From: Hirundichthys speculiger
Taxonomy: Eukaryota; Chordata; Actinopteri; Beloniformes; Exocoetidae
Reading direction: 5' to 3'
Length of the DNA stretch: 64,000 bases
Assembly (NCBI GenBank): GCA_018398805.1
Contig: JAGFBZ010000865.1
Coordinates: 3,348,001 to 3,412,000 of the forward strand
Shown: in pieces, positions 22,335-32,130 of the stretch
Layout of the letters: each line of letters begins with the position of its first letter
Numbering within the stretch: position 1 is the first letter of the stretch
Notes under the pieces: generated by a model
Database searches by the model: none
Seen by the model: the letters and a program-made list of their open reading frames with translations, nothing else
Told to the model about the DNA's origin: nothing
Translations under genes and position numbers: made by a program

Positions 22335-23324
22335 ATGATGATCAATAAAATCCACCTGTGTGTAATCAAGTCTCTGTATAAATGCACCTGCTCTGTGATA
22401 GTCTCAGGGTTTGGGTTAAAGCTTCATGGAGCTCAGAGAGCATCAGGAAGACCAAAGCAGGTCCCAGGTACTGTTGTGGAGAAGTTTAAAGCTGGATGTG
22501 GATACAAAAAGATTTCCCAAGCTTTTAACATCTCAAGGAGCACTGTGCAAGCAATCATATTGAAATGGAAGGAGTATCAGACCACTGCAGATCTACCAAG
22601 ACCCAACCATCCCTCTAAACCTTCATCTGGAACAAGGAGAAGACTGATCAGAGATGCAGCCAAGAGGCCCATGATCACTCTGGATGAACTGCAGAGATCT
22701 ACAGCTGAGGTGGGAGAGTCTGTCCATAGGACAACAATTAGCCATACACTGAACAAATCTGGCCTTTATGGAAGAGTGGCAAGAAGAAAACCATTTCTCA
22801 AAGATATCCATAAAAAGTCTAAATTAAAGTTTGCCACAAGCCACCTGGGAGACACACCAAACATGTGGAAGAAGGTCCTCTGGTCAGATGAAACCAAAAT
22901 CAAACTTTTTGGCCACAATGCAAAACGATATGTTTGGCGTAAAAGCAACAAAGCTCATCACCCTGAACACACCATCCCCACTGTCAAACATGGTGGTGGC
23001 AGCATCATGGTCTGGGCCTGCTTTTCTTCAGCAGGGACAGGGAAGATGGTTAAAATTGATGGGAAGATGAATGGAGCCAAATACAGGAGCATTCTGGAAG
23101 AAAACCTGTTGGAGTCTGCAAAATACCTGAGACTGGGATGGAGATTTATCTTCCAACAGGACAATGATCCAAAACATGAAGACAAATCTACAATGGAACG
23201 GTTCACAAATAAATGTATCCGGGTGTTAGAACGGCCAAGTCAAAGTCCAGACCTGAATCCAATCCAGAATCTGTGGAAAGCTGAAGACTGCTGTTCACAA
23301 ACGCTCTCCATCCAACCTCACTGA
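22335..23324 (+). pseudogene. Tc1-family transposase, catalytically altered
   Basis: The reading frame covers the paired helix-turn-helix DNA-binding region (FKAGCGYKKISQAFNISRST; TTADLPRPNHPSKPS with the GRPKQ-type hook) and the DDE domain: first Asp in WSDETKIKLFG, second Asp in FQQDNDPKH. The third acidic residue should sit in PDLNPIENLW but reads PDLNPIQNLW, so the catalytic Glu is Gln. Immediately after LWK the frame shifts and ends early. The cut-and-paste enzyme is therefore dead, and this is a fossil within the Copia copy A. Confidence 0.88.
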
Positions 23325-23639
23325 GCTCCAGCTGTTTTACAGGAAGAATGGGCAAGAATTTAGTCTCTGGATGTGCAGAACTGATAGAGACAAACCCCAA
23401 GAGACCTGCAGCTGTAATTGCAACAAAAGGTGGTGCTACAAAGTATTAACGCAAGGGGGCCAAATAGCACTGCACACCCCACTTTTCAGTTTTTTTTTAT
23501 TTGTTAAAAAAGTTCAGAATATCCAATAAATTTTGTTTCATTTCACAATTGTGTCCAACTTGTTGATTCTTTACAAAAAAATCTGGCAAAAGGTTGAAAA
23601 GTTCAATGGGGTCGAATACTTTCGCAATGCACTGTATTT

Positions 23640-23893
23640 CCTATAACTTATTTGCAGTTGTTTTGAACAAAAATGATGGAAAAGTTGCAATTTATGTTTT
23701 TTTTCTTGTACAAATTGCCCTTTACTTAATTAAGTAGTTGCTAAATTAATCAGATTAATGGGTTTGACTGAGTTTACATGTTTTCACTTATAACTTTCTA
23801 AAATTCACATTTAAATTGTTGGTCGTCTTGTATATCACCAAGCACAATGCCAAAAAGTTGCCAATAGTATGTATGCATTGGATCCACTGCCTC

Positions 23894-23894
<1 letters not shown>
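23640..23894. other. AT-rich insert before poly-C
   Basis: No identifiable element. Confidence 0.3.

Positions 23895-23970
<76 letters not shown>
23895..23970 (+). repeat. Poly-C homopolymer of 76 bases
   Basis: An uninterrupted C run. It lies at the junction between unassigned sequence and resumed Copia integrase. It may be a true homopolymer, G-quadruplex/i-motif-prone on either strand, or an assembly artefact. Confidence 0.9.
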
Positions 23971-23972
<2 letters not shown>

Positions 23973-23984
23973 AAAAAAGTTCAG

Positions 23985-24290
23985 GCTCAGGATTTATTTC
24001 TACTTTAAGCCCTGCAATCCACCCAGAGTCTAAAGATGGGTACAGATATGCACTTTTGTTCACTGATTATTTTTCCAGTATGGTGTTTGTGTATTTCTCA
24101 AAGAATAAAAGTGACACTTTTCTCGCCACAGAGACGTTCTTGACACTGACACTGACGCTGACACTGTCCCATATGGTAAAGTAAAATGCTTCAGATCTGA
24201 TAATGGTACTGAATTCACAGGAAAAGCCTACCACACTCTGCTCATTAAAAATGTTATTAAACATCAGACATCAGCACCTTACTCTTACCA
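23985..24290 (+). pseudogene. Copia integrase core fragment (copy A, resumed)
   Basis: Reads SPAIHPESKDGYRYALLFTD (Asp of the catalytic triad), then VFVYFSKNKSDTFLATE and, after a frame change at a short 'ctgacactgacgctgacac' repeat, FRSDNGTEFTGKAY with the second Asp and the typical SDNGTEF box. It stops where the C5 upstream flank begins. Confidence 0.8.
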
Positions 24291-24644
24291 AGCCTACGTA
24301 AACCACTAAGTCCCTTAATTTGTGATCACAAGACTAGACATTTCTGTGTCTGACATCTATTAGTCAATACAGAAAGGTGGAGAATTGATCCACATAATAG
24401 TGATTACACAGAATGCTTTTTTTTTCAGAGAATGTTATATTTACATGTAGATTTTCGACTAATCTGTTGGGCTTTATTATTGCATACTGAAGCAATTAAA
24501 TGAGCTCAATGTATCCATGTAATCCTGTCCAGGTGAAGTTTCTGTCTCTAATCAATAGCCACACCTTGAATCACAGAGCTGGAAAATTTCTTCATTATTT
24601 CTTAATGATTAAAGCTCCCCAACCACCTTGCTCTTGTATCTGCA

Positions 24645-24720
24645 TATAAAAGAGATCAAGACCAATGCAGCACCACTACAACAACCTCCGAGGTCATCTG
24701 TGAGACAGTCGACTTGAACT
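24645..24720 (+). promoter_or_regulatory. C5 TATA box and noncoding exon 1
   Basis: TATAAAAG at 24645-24652; exon 1 ends at 24720 before GTGAGT. Confidence 0.7.
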
Positions 24721-24825
24721 GTGAGTACTGGACTTCACATCTTAAATACCTCTTTTTTATCTGTTAGGGTGGTAAAATAATGTAGATTTAAATGTTTTGT
24801 TGCTACAGCTGTGATCGCTGAAACC

Positions 24826-25244
24826 ATGCTGAAGGTAGTTCTTTTGCTTGGATGTCTCCTGAGCCTCACTCTGGCTCAACCTGTAAGGGTTTCTTTCTAA
24901 TACTCCATATCATTATCATTGATCTATTTGGTTACCATTATCACTGTAATAATAATTCATATAAAATGTTCTCCAGATGGAGAACCAGCGGTTTGCTCGC
25001 TCTGACTCTGGTTCCAGCTCAAATGAGGTGAGTATCTTCTCTGTTCTCAGAAACTAATCCACACATGAAAATCAGTCACAAAGAAAAACCTTCTGCTGTA
25101 TGTCTGATGATATTTGATGTCCTTGGACAGTTTTCAGCTACAACAAACACGGTGCTCCAACTCCTTCTTGCCATCCTCCAGCAACTTGCTACGACTACAG
25201 CTGCAACAACGACCACAGCCGCAACAACAACTACAACATCTTAA
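24826..25244 (+). CDS. C5: small Thr/Ala-tailed SCPP-like secreted protein
   Basis: Exons 24826-24882, 24977-25027 and 25131-25244 (TAA), phase 0. 73 aa. Differences from C3: Leu replaces Val in the signal core (MLKVVLLLGC) and exon 4 starts FSATTNT instead of SSATTNT. Exon 3 reads MENQRFARSDSGSSSNE as in C3. The Leu/Gln helix and Thr/Ala tail ending TTTTTS are retained. It is the direct duplicate of C3 and lies against the broken Copia integrase. Confidence 0.82.
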
Positions 25245-25399
25245 AAAAATCAAATGCAACCACAAATCAGTGAATGGAAACCAGCTTTGACTGGGTTTTC
25301 TTCAGATGACTGTTTTGTGTCAGCTTGTCAAGTTTTACTAAAAATCTATGAATATTGATCTTTTAGTTCAGATTGAAATCATGTTGAGCTAAAGTGCTT

Positions 25400-25740
25400 T
25401 CAAACTCAATAATCTATTCAGTCATGTGGACCAATACTCACTCTTGTATGTACTACTTGCCAAATAAATCATGCAAAAATGAGTGATTTGATTTCATTTA
25501 TTATAAAACATGCACATTTTTTTACATATGTGTAGCAGTGAGCAGGAAAGGATCTGAGATATAAAGAGTTTATTTCACTTGTCTTATTTTAGATCAGTAG
25601 TTCTTAACCTGGGTTCGATCAAACCCTAGGGGGTTCGGTGGAGGTCGAGACATGCACCTGACTCATGAAATTCAGTCATGTGGATCAATACTCACTCTTG
25701 TATGTTCTACTTGCCAAATAAATCATGCAGAAATCTGTTG
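25400..25740 (+). repeat. Partial duplication of C5 3' UTR tail around a small insertion
   Basis: The 3' UTR end ('caatactcactcttgtatgt', 'cttgccaaataaatcatgca') occurs at 25430-25470 and again at 25685-25730. Between them is an insert with 'agttcttaacctgggttcg' that also occurs inverted next to C7 (about 47745-47810). Confidence 0.7.
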
Positions 25741-25884
25741 TTTTTTCTTTTCTTTCTTAAAATCCATTCCTACATAGCTATGAGATTGATTTGATTTCAT
25801 TTATTATAAAAAAAAAAAATGCAAATTTTTTACAGGACTGTAGCAGTGAGCAGGAAAGTATGGAGCGATAGGAGTGCCACATTA

Positions 25885-26195
25885 ATAAATAAATAAATAA
25901 ATAAATAAATAAATGTGGAAATAAAAAGAGAAATAAATAAATAAATGTGGAAATATAAAGAGAAATAAATAAATAAATAAATAAATGTGGAAATATAAAG
26001 AGAAATAAATAAATAAATAAATATATGTGGAAACATAAAGAGAAATAAATATATAAATAAATATATGTGGAAATATAAAGAGAAATAAATAAATATATGT
26101 GGAAATATAAAAGGAAATAAATAAATAAATGTGTAAATATAAAGGGAAATAAATAAATAAATAAATGTGGAAATATAAAGAGAAATAAATAAATG
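25885..26195 (+). repeat. (AAAT)n microsatellite with GGAAATATAAAGAGA interspersions
   Basis: Runs of AAATAAAT alternate with 'gtggaaatataaagag', forming a higher-order repeat of about 35-50 bp in the left arm of the foldback element. The right arm has a shorter version (29935-30020). Confidence 0.85.
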
Positions 26196-26656
26196 AAAAG
26201 GAAAATCATCTTTAATTTTCGTATTGCATTTGCTTTTCCTTTTTGGCACTCCTGTGACACAAGGATAAAGCATTACAAGATGGCGGCGCGCACGGGTGCA
26301 GCGGCTCTTAGCTCTCCAGCTCGGTGTATTGTTTTTCTATTTATTTCGTGTTTACTTTTTGAGTTTTGCAGATCTACCTTCGCATACAGTCGCCACAACC
26401 TCATTGACCTCGGTCTGAGGTGCAGTCTGTCCGTTACTTGTGATTTTCAAAAGGAATTCAACATCCCGGAGGACATAGCGAGATCGCCAGGCTCTCCGTG
26501 GATGACCAGCCTGCCCAGCAAGCGGAGAAGGCGACGCAGAGAAAGGAAGCAGAAGCGAGGTTGCCGGTCGGGCTCAGATGCTAGGCTACGTAACAACCAC
26601 ACAGGCCAGCATTACCGAGCCTCTTCCTCTCCAACGCCAGATCCATCACCCACAAA

Positions 26657-28759
26657 ATGGACGAATTGGAACTACAGATGGCCACAAACAGCTTTGTGCG
26701 GAACTGCAGCGTTATTTTCATCACGGAGACGTGGCTTCACCCGCTGATCCCCGACGCGGCAGTCGAGCTAGCCGGCCGCACGCTACACCGGCAGGACAGG
26801 ACCAGAGACTCCGGCAAGAGCAGAGGTGGGGGGCTCTGTGTTTACGTTAGCGACGAGTGGTGTTGTGGCAGCAGGATCATTGACACACACTGTTCTCCTG
26901 ATTTAGAGGCTCTGACAGTGTCGTGCAGACCTTTTTATCTTCCGAGGGAGTTCACTGTTGTTATTGTGATAGCTGTTTACATCCCACCCGATGCTAACGT
27001 TGGTACGGCCCTCAGCCTCCTGCTCACCTGCATAAACAAACAGCTGCTTGCTCACCCGGATGGCGTCTTTATTGTGGCCGGGGACTTCAATCAAGCGTGT
27101 CTAAAAACTGTGCTCCCTAAATTCGTCCAATACGTGAAATGTGCCACCAGAGGGGATAATACTTTGGACCATGTTTATTCCAACATTAAACATGCTTACA
27201 AAGTGACTCCCCTCCCCCATCTTGCTGGTTCTGATCATCTCTGTCTGTCCCTCACCCCCACCTACACCCCCCTGCTGAGAAAGACAAAGACACAACAAAA
27301 GACAATAAAGACTTGGCCTGAGGGAGCCCTGTCTCAGCTACAGGACTGCTTCTCAAGGACTGAATGGGATTTATTCTCCAACCACAACCTGCAGGAGTAC
27401 ACTGACACCGTACTCTCATACATCAAAAACTGTGTTGACAATGTCACTGTCGACAAAAGGGTCAGGGTTTTTCCAAACCAGAAACCCTGGATGAACAGTG
27501 AGGTCCAGACTCTATTAAAAAGCCGCAACACCGCCTTCAAGTCAGGGGACAGGGCCCTGTACAGCGCAGCTAGGTCTGACCTGAAAAGAGGCATCAGGGA
27601 GGCCAAGGCAGCCTACAGGAGGAAAATAGAGGACCACTTCACTGCGAACGACCCCAGGAAGATGTGGCAGGGAATAAATCACATCACCAACTACAGAAGC
27701 AACAACCCGGTGAGTGCGGGGGCCAATGCCTCGCTGGCAGAGGAACTCAACCGCTTCTTTGCTCGCTTTGAAGCAGACAGACCCTCAGCAGTCACTCCAC
27801 TCATACCACCCTCCATCCCACCACCCTCCAGCACCGTCACACTGACACTTCAGGAGCACGAAGTGAGACGTGTGCTTAAGTCTGTGAACCCCAGGAAGGC
27901 GGCTGGCCCTGACGGTGTACCTGGTAAGGTACTCAAAGCGTGTGCTGACCAACTGGCGGGAGTTTTCACCTGTATTTTCAACCTGTCCCTGGCACAGGCC
28001 ATCATTCCATCCTGCCTCAAAGCCTCCACCATCATCCCCGTCCCCAAAAAGTCAGCAGCGGACAGCCTCAACGACTACAGGCCTGTTGCACTTACGCCTG
28101 TGGTCATGAAGTGCTTTGAGCGTCTGGTCTCGCAGCACATCAGGAACTGTCTGCCTCCCACTCTGGACCCCCATCAGTTTGCCTACAGGGCAAATAGATC
28201 CACTGAGGATGCTATAACCATAGCACTCCACACTGCGCTGAGTCACCTGGAGCACCTGGGGAGCTACGTGAGGATGCTCTTCCTGGACTTCAGCTCAGCC
28301 TTCAATCACATTATCCCGGAGATCCTGGTCCAGAAACTGTCCCACCTGGGCATCTCCACCCCCATCTGCCTGTGGATTAAAGACTTCCTGACGGATCGTC
28401 CTCAGTCCGTCAAACTTGGCCCCCACCTCTCCTCCACCATCACTCTCAGCACCGGTTCCCCCCAAGGTTGTGTACTAAGCCCCCTCCTGTTCACTCTTTA
28501 CACTCACGACTGCTCTCCGACCCATCTCTCAAACACCATAATAAAGTTTGCGGATGACACCACCGTGGTCGGGCTCATCTCAGGGGGAGATGAGTCTGAC
28601 TACAGAGATGAGGTTAACAGACTGACAGCGTGGTGTTCAGCTAACAACCTGCCATTGAACACCACAAAAACAAAAGAGATAATACTGGACTTCAGGAAGA
28701 GCAGAGCAGACCCAGCCCCGCTTTACATCCAGGGGGACTGTGTGGAAAGGGTCAGCTAG
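26657..28759 (+). CDS. LINE ORF2: endonuclease plus reverse transcriptase (with upstream frameshift and terminal stop)
   Basis: A 700-codon frame. The N-terminal AP-endonuclease-like domain shows SVIFITETWLHPLIPD (ETW box), SRGGGLCVYV and VAGDFNQA (GDFN box), then SDHLCLSL near residue 195. The reverse transcriptase shows RKAAGPDGVPGKVLK, LNDYRPVALTPVVMKCFE, MLFLDFSSAFNHI, GSPQGCVLSPLLF and the catalytic FADDT (FADD box) near residue 635. Just upstream an Arg-rich segment (KRRRRRRERKQKR) is in another frame, so one frameshift near 26600 separates it. The frame ends at TAG 28757-28759, but homologous sequence continues in frame. Confidence 0.9.
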   Translation: MDELELQMATNSFVRNCSVIFITETWLHPLIPDAAVELAGRTLHRQDRTRDSGKSRGGGLCVYVSDEWCCGSRIIDTHCSPDLEALTVSCRPFYLPREFTVVIVIAVYIPPDANVGTALSLLLTCINKQLLAHPDGVFIVAGDFNQACLKTVLPKFVQYVKCATRGDNTLDHVYSNIKHAYKVTPLPHLAGSDHLCLSLTPTYTPLLRKTKTQQKTIKTWPEGALSQLQDCFSRTEWDLFSNHNLQEYTDTVLSYIKNCVDNVTVDKRVRVFPNQKPWMNSEVQTLLKSRNTAFKSGDRALYSAARSDLKRGIREAKAAYRRKIEDHFTANDPRKMWQGINHITNYRSNNPVSAGANASLAEELNRFFARFEADRPSAVTPLIPPSIPPPSSTVTLTLQEHEVRRVLKSVNPRKAAGPDGVPGKVLKACADQLAGVFTCIFNLSLAQAIIPSCLKASTIIPVPKKSAADSLNDYRPVALTPVVMKCFERLVSQHIRNCLPPTLDPHQFAYRANRSTEDAITIALHTALSHLEHLGSYVRMLFLDFSSAFNHIIPEILVQKLSHLGISTPICLWIKDFLTDRPQSVKLGPHLSSTITLSTGSPQGCVLSPLLFTLYTHDCSPTHLSNTIIKFADDTTVVGLISGGDESDYRDEVNRLTAWCSANNLPLNTTKTKEIILDFRKSRADPAPLYIQGDCVERVS

Positions 28760-29227
28760 ATCAGATTCCTGGGCGTGCAGCTCTCCGCGGACCTCTCTTG
28801 GACAGCCAACACCTCGGCGGCAGTGAATAAAGCCCAGCAGCGACTCCACTTCCTGAGGGTGCTCAGGAGGAACAACCTGGAGGAGAAGCTGCTGGTGATG
28901 TTCTACAGAGCCACCATCGAGAGCATCATGGTGTACTGCATCACAGCCTGGTACGCAGGGTGCTCAGCAGCAGACAAGAGAGGGCTGCAGAGAGTGATCA
29001 ACACGGCACAGAGGATCACTGGCTGCTCTCTGCCCAGCCTGGAGGACATTGCCAGCTCTCGCTACCGCAGCAGAGCTGCCAGCATCATCAGGGATGCATC
29101 CCACCCCGGCAACCACCTGTTTGACCTGCCCTCAGGCAGGCGGTACAGGTCACACAAAACCCGAACAAACAGACTCAGAGACAGTTTCTTTCCGCAAGCC
29201 ATCACTGCAATGAACAATTACAAATGA
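28760..29227 (+). pseudogene. LINE ORF2 C-terminal part beyond a stop codon
   Basis: Right after TAG the same LINE protein continues (FLGVQLSADLSWTANTSA, then YRATIESIMVYCITAWYAGC), ending in the His/Arg-rich tail before the 3' UTR. The stop makes the element non-autonomous unless it is read through. Confidence 0.8.
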
Positions 29228-29500
29228 CCAATACTGAACTGCACTACTACTGCAATATTTTACTATGGGACTTATGTGCAATAAGATTCATCCATTCATT
29301 TCAAGTGAATGTCTATTGTACAGTTATTGAATGTACATATATTTACATAGCACCTGCCACTTTTTATATCTTATATTTTATATTTTATATCTTATTCCTA
29401 TTTTATTTTATTTTACACAAATGCACCGGGAGTTGCACTCAAATTTCGTTGTATGCAATACAATGACAATAAAGGCGATTCTGATTCTGATTCTGATTCA

Positions 29501-29850
29501 ATGACAAAACGCTTGGTGGACTGAGCTGTCAATCAAATGGCTCTGGGCGGGGCTTCCTGTCCAGGATGGATAGTCGTGTTTGGAAGTGATTCCAGCCTGT
29601 CAGCTGCTTCTCTGAGCAACTCAGATACCGACTTCATCATAGCACGTGGCTTTTCTGACCTGCGAAAAGCGTCACGTTCACGTCCTCCTCAGCACTGGTG
29701 ACGTCAGGCTAAACGCTAGCATACATATCTATGAGTTAGCGCCCATACCGCCAGGCAGAAATCCAGTGATCAGGGAACAACTATCCATCCTGGACAGGAA
29801 GCCCCGCCCAGAGCCATTTGATTGACAGCTCAGTCCACCAAGTGTTTTGT
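29501..29850. repeat. Inner arms and loop of the foldback element
   Basis: 29501-29573 and 29783-29857 are inverted copies (one mismatch visible: 'aaaacgcttgg' against 'aaaacacttgg'), around a spacer of about 210 bp with no ORF. Confidence 0.75.
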
Positions 29851-30470
29851 CATTGCTTTATCCTTGTGTCACAGGAGTGCCAAAAAGGAAAAGCAAATGC
29901 AATACGAAAATTAAAGATGATTTTCCTTTTCATTTATTTATTTCTCTTTATATTTCCATATTTATTTATTTATTTATTTCTCTTTTTATTTCCACATTTA
30001 TTTATTTATTTATTTATTAATGTGGCACTCCTATCGCTCCATAGGAAAGGAGCTGATAAAGATGTATGAGTTTATATCACTTACCTTACTTTAGATTCAA
30101 ATAGCTTTTGTACACAGGAGAGGGAGTACTCACATACAAAAAAAAAAAAATCACTCAAGTGGAAAAAGTAGGTACTTTCATTTTATTCACATACTTTGCC
30201 TTTGTGTATTTTCATTTATCCTTCCATCATTTGTAGGACTGGGTATTATTCGATAAAATAAATAAAGAAGTACAATAAAATTATATTTTAAAAAGTTCTG
30301 CTCAGCCTTAATATTAACCTGACACAACAGATGGTGTGTTTCACAAACCTGTTTGTTGCATCTAATTTCTATTGCCTGTTACCCACAGCTTACCTAAACC
30401 AATAAGTCAACACAGAGGTGCAAGAATTCTTACTGGCTGCAGTTTCCCAACAACCTTGCTCCTGTAACTG

Positions 30471-30546
30471 TATAAAAGAGATGAAGAACAGCACAGCAAC
30501 ACTACAACAACCTCTGAGATCATCTGGGAGACAGTCGACTTGAACT
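30471..30546 (+). promoter_or_regulatory. C6 TATA box and noncoding exon 1
   Basis: TATAAAAG at 30471-30478. Exon 1 ends at 30546, where the donor is GCGAGT instead of the GTGAGT seen in the other copies. Confidence 0.7.
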
Positions 30547-30657
30547 GCGAGTACCTGACTGCACTTATATGATTCTTAAATAAAAAATTTTTCTGTTAGA
30601 GAGTGGTAAAATAGTGGTCCTTTGTTCATTGTTGCTACAGTTGTGATCACTGAAACC

Positions 30658-31089
30658 ATGCTGAAGGTAGTTCTTGTGCTTGGATGTCTCCTGAGCCTCA
30701 CTCTGGCTCAGCCTGTAAGGGTTTCTTTCTAATACTCCATATCATTATCATTGATCTACTTGGAAACCATTACTACTGTAATAATAATTCATATAAAATG
30801 TTCTCCAGATGGAGAACCAGCGATTTGCTCGCTCTGACTCTGATTCCAACTCAAATGAGGTGAGTATCTTCTCTGTTCTCAGAAACTAATCCACACATGA
30901 AAATCAGTCACAAAGAAAACTTTCTGCTGTATGTTGATGATATTTGATGTCCTTGGACAGTCTTCAGCTACAACAAACACGGTGCTCCAACTCCTTCTTG
31001 CCATCCTCCAGCAACTTGCTACGACTACAGCTGCAACAACAACCACAGCCGCAACAACAACTACAGCCGCAACAACGGCTGCACCTTAA
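30658..31089 (+). CDS. C6: small Thr/Ala-tailed SCPP-like secreted protein
   Basis: Exons 30658-30714, 30809-30859 and 30961-31089 (TAA), phase 0. 78 aa: MLKVVLVLGCLLSLTLAQP, MENQRFARSDSDSNSNE, the TVLQLLLAILQQL helix and a Thr/Ala tail ending TAAP. It is the direct counterpart of C4, sharing its SDSDSNSNE exon, with one 15-base Thr/Ala unit fewer and GTT CTT signal core unchanged. The GC donor of intron 1 may lower splicing efficiency. Its 3' flank is the TATAAATAG block that precedes the unrecognised gene at 32 kb. Confidence 0.82.
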
Positions 31090-31369
31090 GAAATAAAATA
31101 CAACCACAAATCAGTGAATGGAAACCAGCTTTGACTGGGTTTTCTTCAGATGACTGTTTTGTGTCAGCTTGTCAAGTTTTACTAAGAATCTATGAATATT
31201 GATCTTTCATACTAACTTCATGAAAGTCTTCAGTCACGTGGATCAGTTCTCACTATTGTATGAACAACTTGCCAAATAAATGAAGAATATGCATTAATCC
31301 CACTTTTTTTTCCTTTTTTTAAAATACATTTCATTAGAGTCATTTTATTATCAGATATTCAACAAAAAA

Positions 31370-31660
31370 AAAAGCATTTTCCTCTTTAGGAGTATGGCAG
31401 TGAGGAAGGACGCATCTGGAAAAAAAACAAACAAAAATAAATCATGACAATATAGAGAAGGAGGAGTCACAGTGTGTGAGTCTTTCTTTACATTAGAATT
31501 AATGTATAAATAGAGAGGCACTTTACTGTATGTGAAAGCTCCAACAATCGCTTCACAGCAAACACTTGGAAATAAAATCCCTGGATATAAAGATGTAAAA
31601 TATACAATAGAAACCTAAAGATTATTAAACATAGACATAAATTTGATCACTAAATGTATT
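31370..31660 (+). promoter_or_regulatory. Downstream block with TATAAATAG (third copy)
   Basis: TATAAATAG near 31507 in a block duplicated at 18600-18890 and inverted at 11930-12235. Only here does a candidate gene follow downstream, at 32131. Whether this motif drives that gene is inference. Confidence 0.45.
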
Positions 31661-32130
31661 CCTTTTCCTTGATGTTAGATTTTGGGCCCATTTTTGTGCA
31701 CATTTGTGTCTAAACTTTGAGCAAAAGTTGAAAATAACCAGTATTGTCCCTTTTATATTATTGCTTTTTTGGATTGGATTATGTCTGCCATTTTTTGCGC
31801 CAGTGTGGGCTGGCCCATCAGGCAGACAGGTGAAGCACTGACCCATCAGAGGAGAGAGAGAATTAGACCTGATTAAGAGCAGGTGTTCTAGCTCCAGGAT
31901 GAGTATTATTAAACTTCAGCATTTGGGGTAGTCCTCACTCTGACTGGAATGATGGAAGGTGTTTGGGTTTTCCTGGTTTATGTCCTGGCTGATTTTTCTG
32001 GCAAGGGTTTGTGGACCTTTTTTCTGTGTAATTTTCCATTTTATTGAAAGACTTGTCTTACATTTATCTAATAAATGTACTGTATATTGTTTCTTTTGTG
32101 AAATGTGTAATTGAAATCTTTCTGCTACAG
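31661..32130. other. Upstream sequence of the unrecognised gene
   Basis: No signal-peptide exon is clear. An ATG at 31781 leads to a phase-1 donor at 31829/31830 (CAGACAG then GTGAAG), which would fit the next exon, but the encoded peptide is not a good signal sequence. Confidence 0.3.

Larger units (their letters stand above)
21545..23637 (+). mobile_element. Tc1-like transposon, with an insertion in its 5' region
   Basis: The right end (23460-23637) has the Tc1-type signature (GAATACTTTCGCAATGCACTGTA) and an inner segment (CCCACTTTTCAG then TTTATTTGTTAAAAAAG). The left side at 21555-21625 carries the inverted inner segment but the outermost left end looks lost. A foreign palindromic segment (about 21700-22330) splits the 5' region. 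Confidence 0.7.
26273..29500 (+). mobile_element. L2-like LINE retrotransposon, near full length
   Basis: It starts with CAAGATGGCGGCG (26277), a YY1-type site used as an internal promoter in other LINEs, and ends in a (GATTCT)n-type tail at 29478-29498 after AATAAAGG. This tail is typical of the L2 group. It is inserted within the left arm of the foldback element between AAAGCA and ATGACAAAAC, sequences that are contiguous on the opposite arm. Confidence 0.8.
25859..30043. mobile_element. Foldback DNA element carrying an internal LINE
   Basis: Inverted ends TATGGAGCGATAGGAGTGCC (25859) and its complement ending 30043. Flanks show a 6-bp direct repeat GGAAAG (25853-25858 and 30044-30049), and the paralogous site near 16857 is empty (GCAGGAAAGGAGCTGA). 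Arms continue inward through AAATAAAT-type simple repeat, 'ggcactcctgtgacacaagg' and 'gggcggggcttcctgtcc' (29546; complement 29795). The left arm is split by the LINE. No transposase is present. Confidence 0.75.

Noticed and set aside
23788..24184. Poly-Pro and poly-Gly ORFs
   Set aside because: They are the poly-C run read in frame. The only real coding signal is the Copia integrase after 23985.
25778..26273. Minus-strand ORFs of repeated FIYLFISLYIS
   Set aside because: Translation of the (AAAT)n repeat in the foldback element.
31781..31829. Possible first coding exon of the 32-kb gene
   Set aside because: Phase fits, but a one in three chance and the peptide is not a convincing signal sequence.
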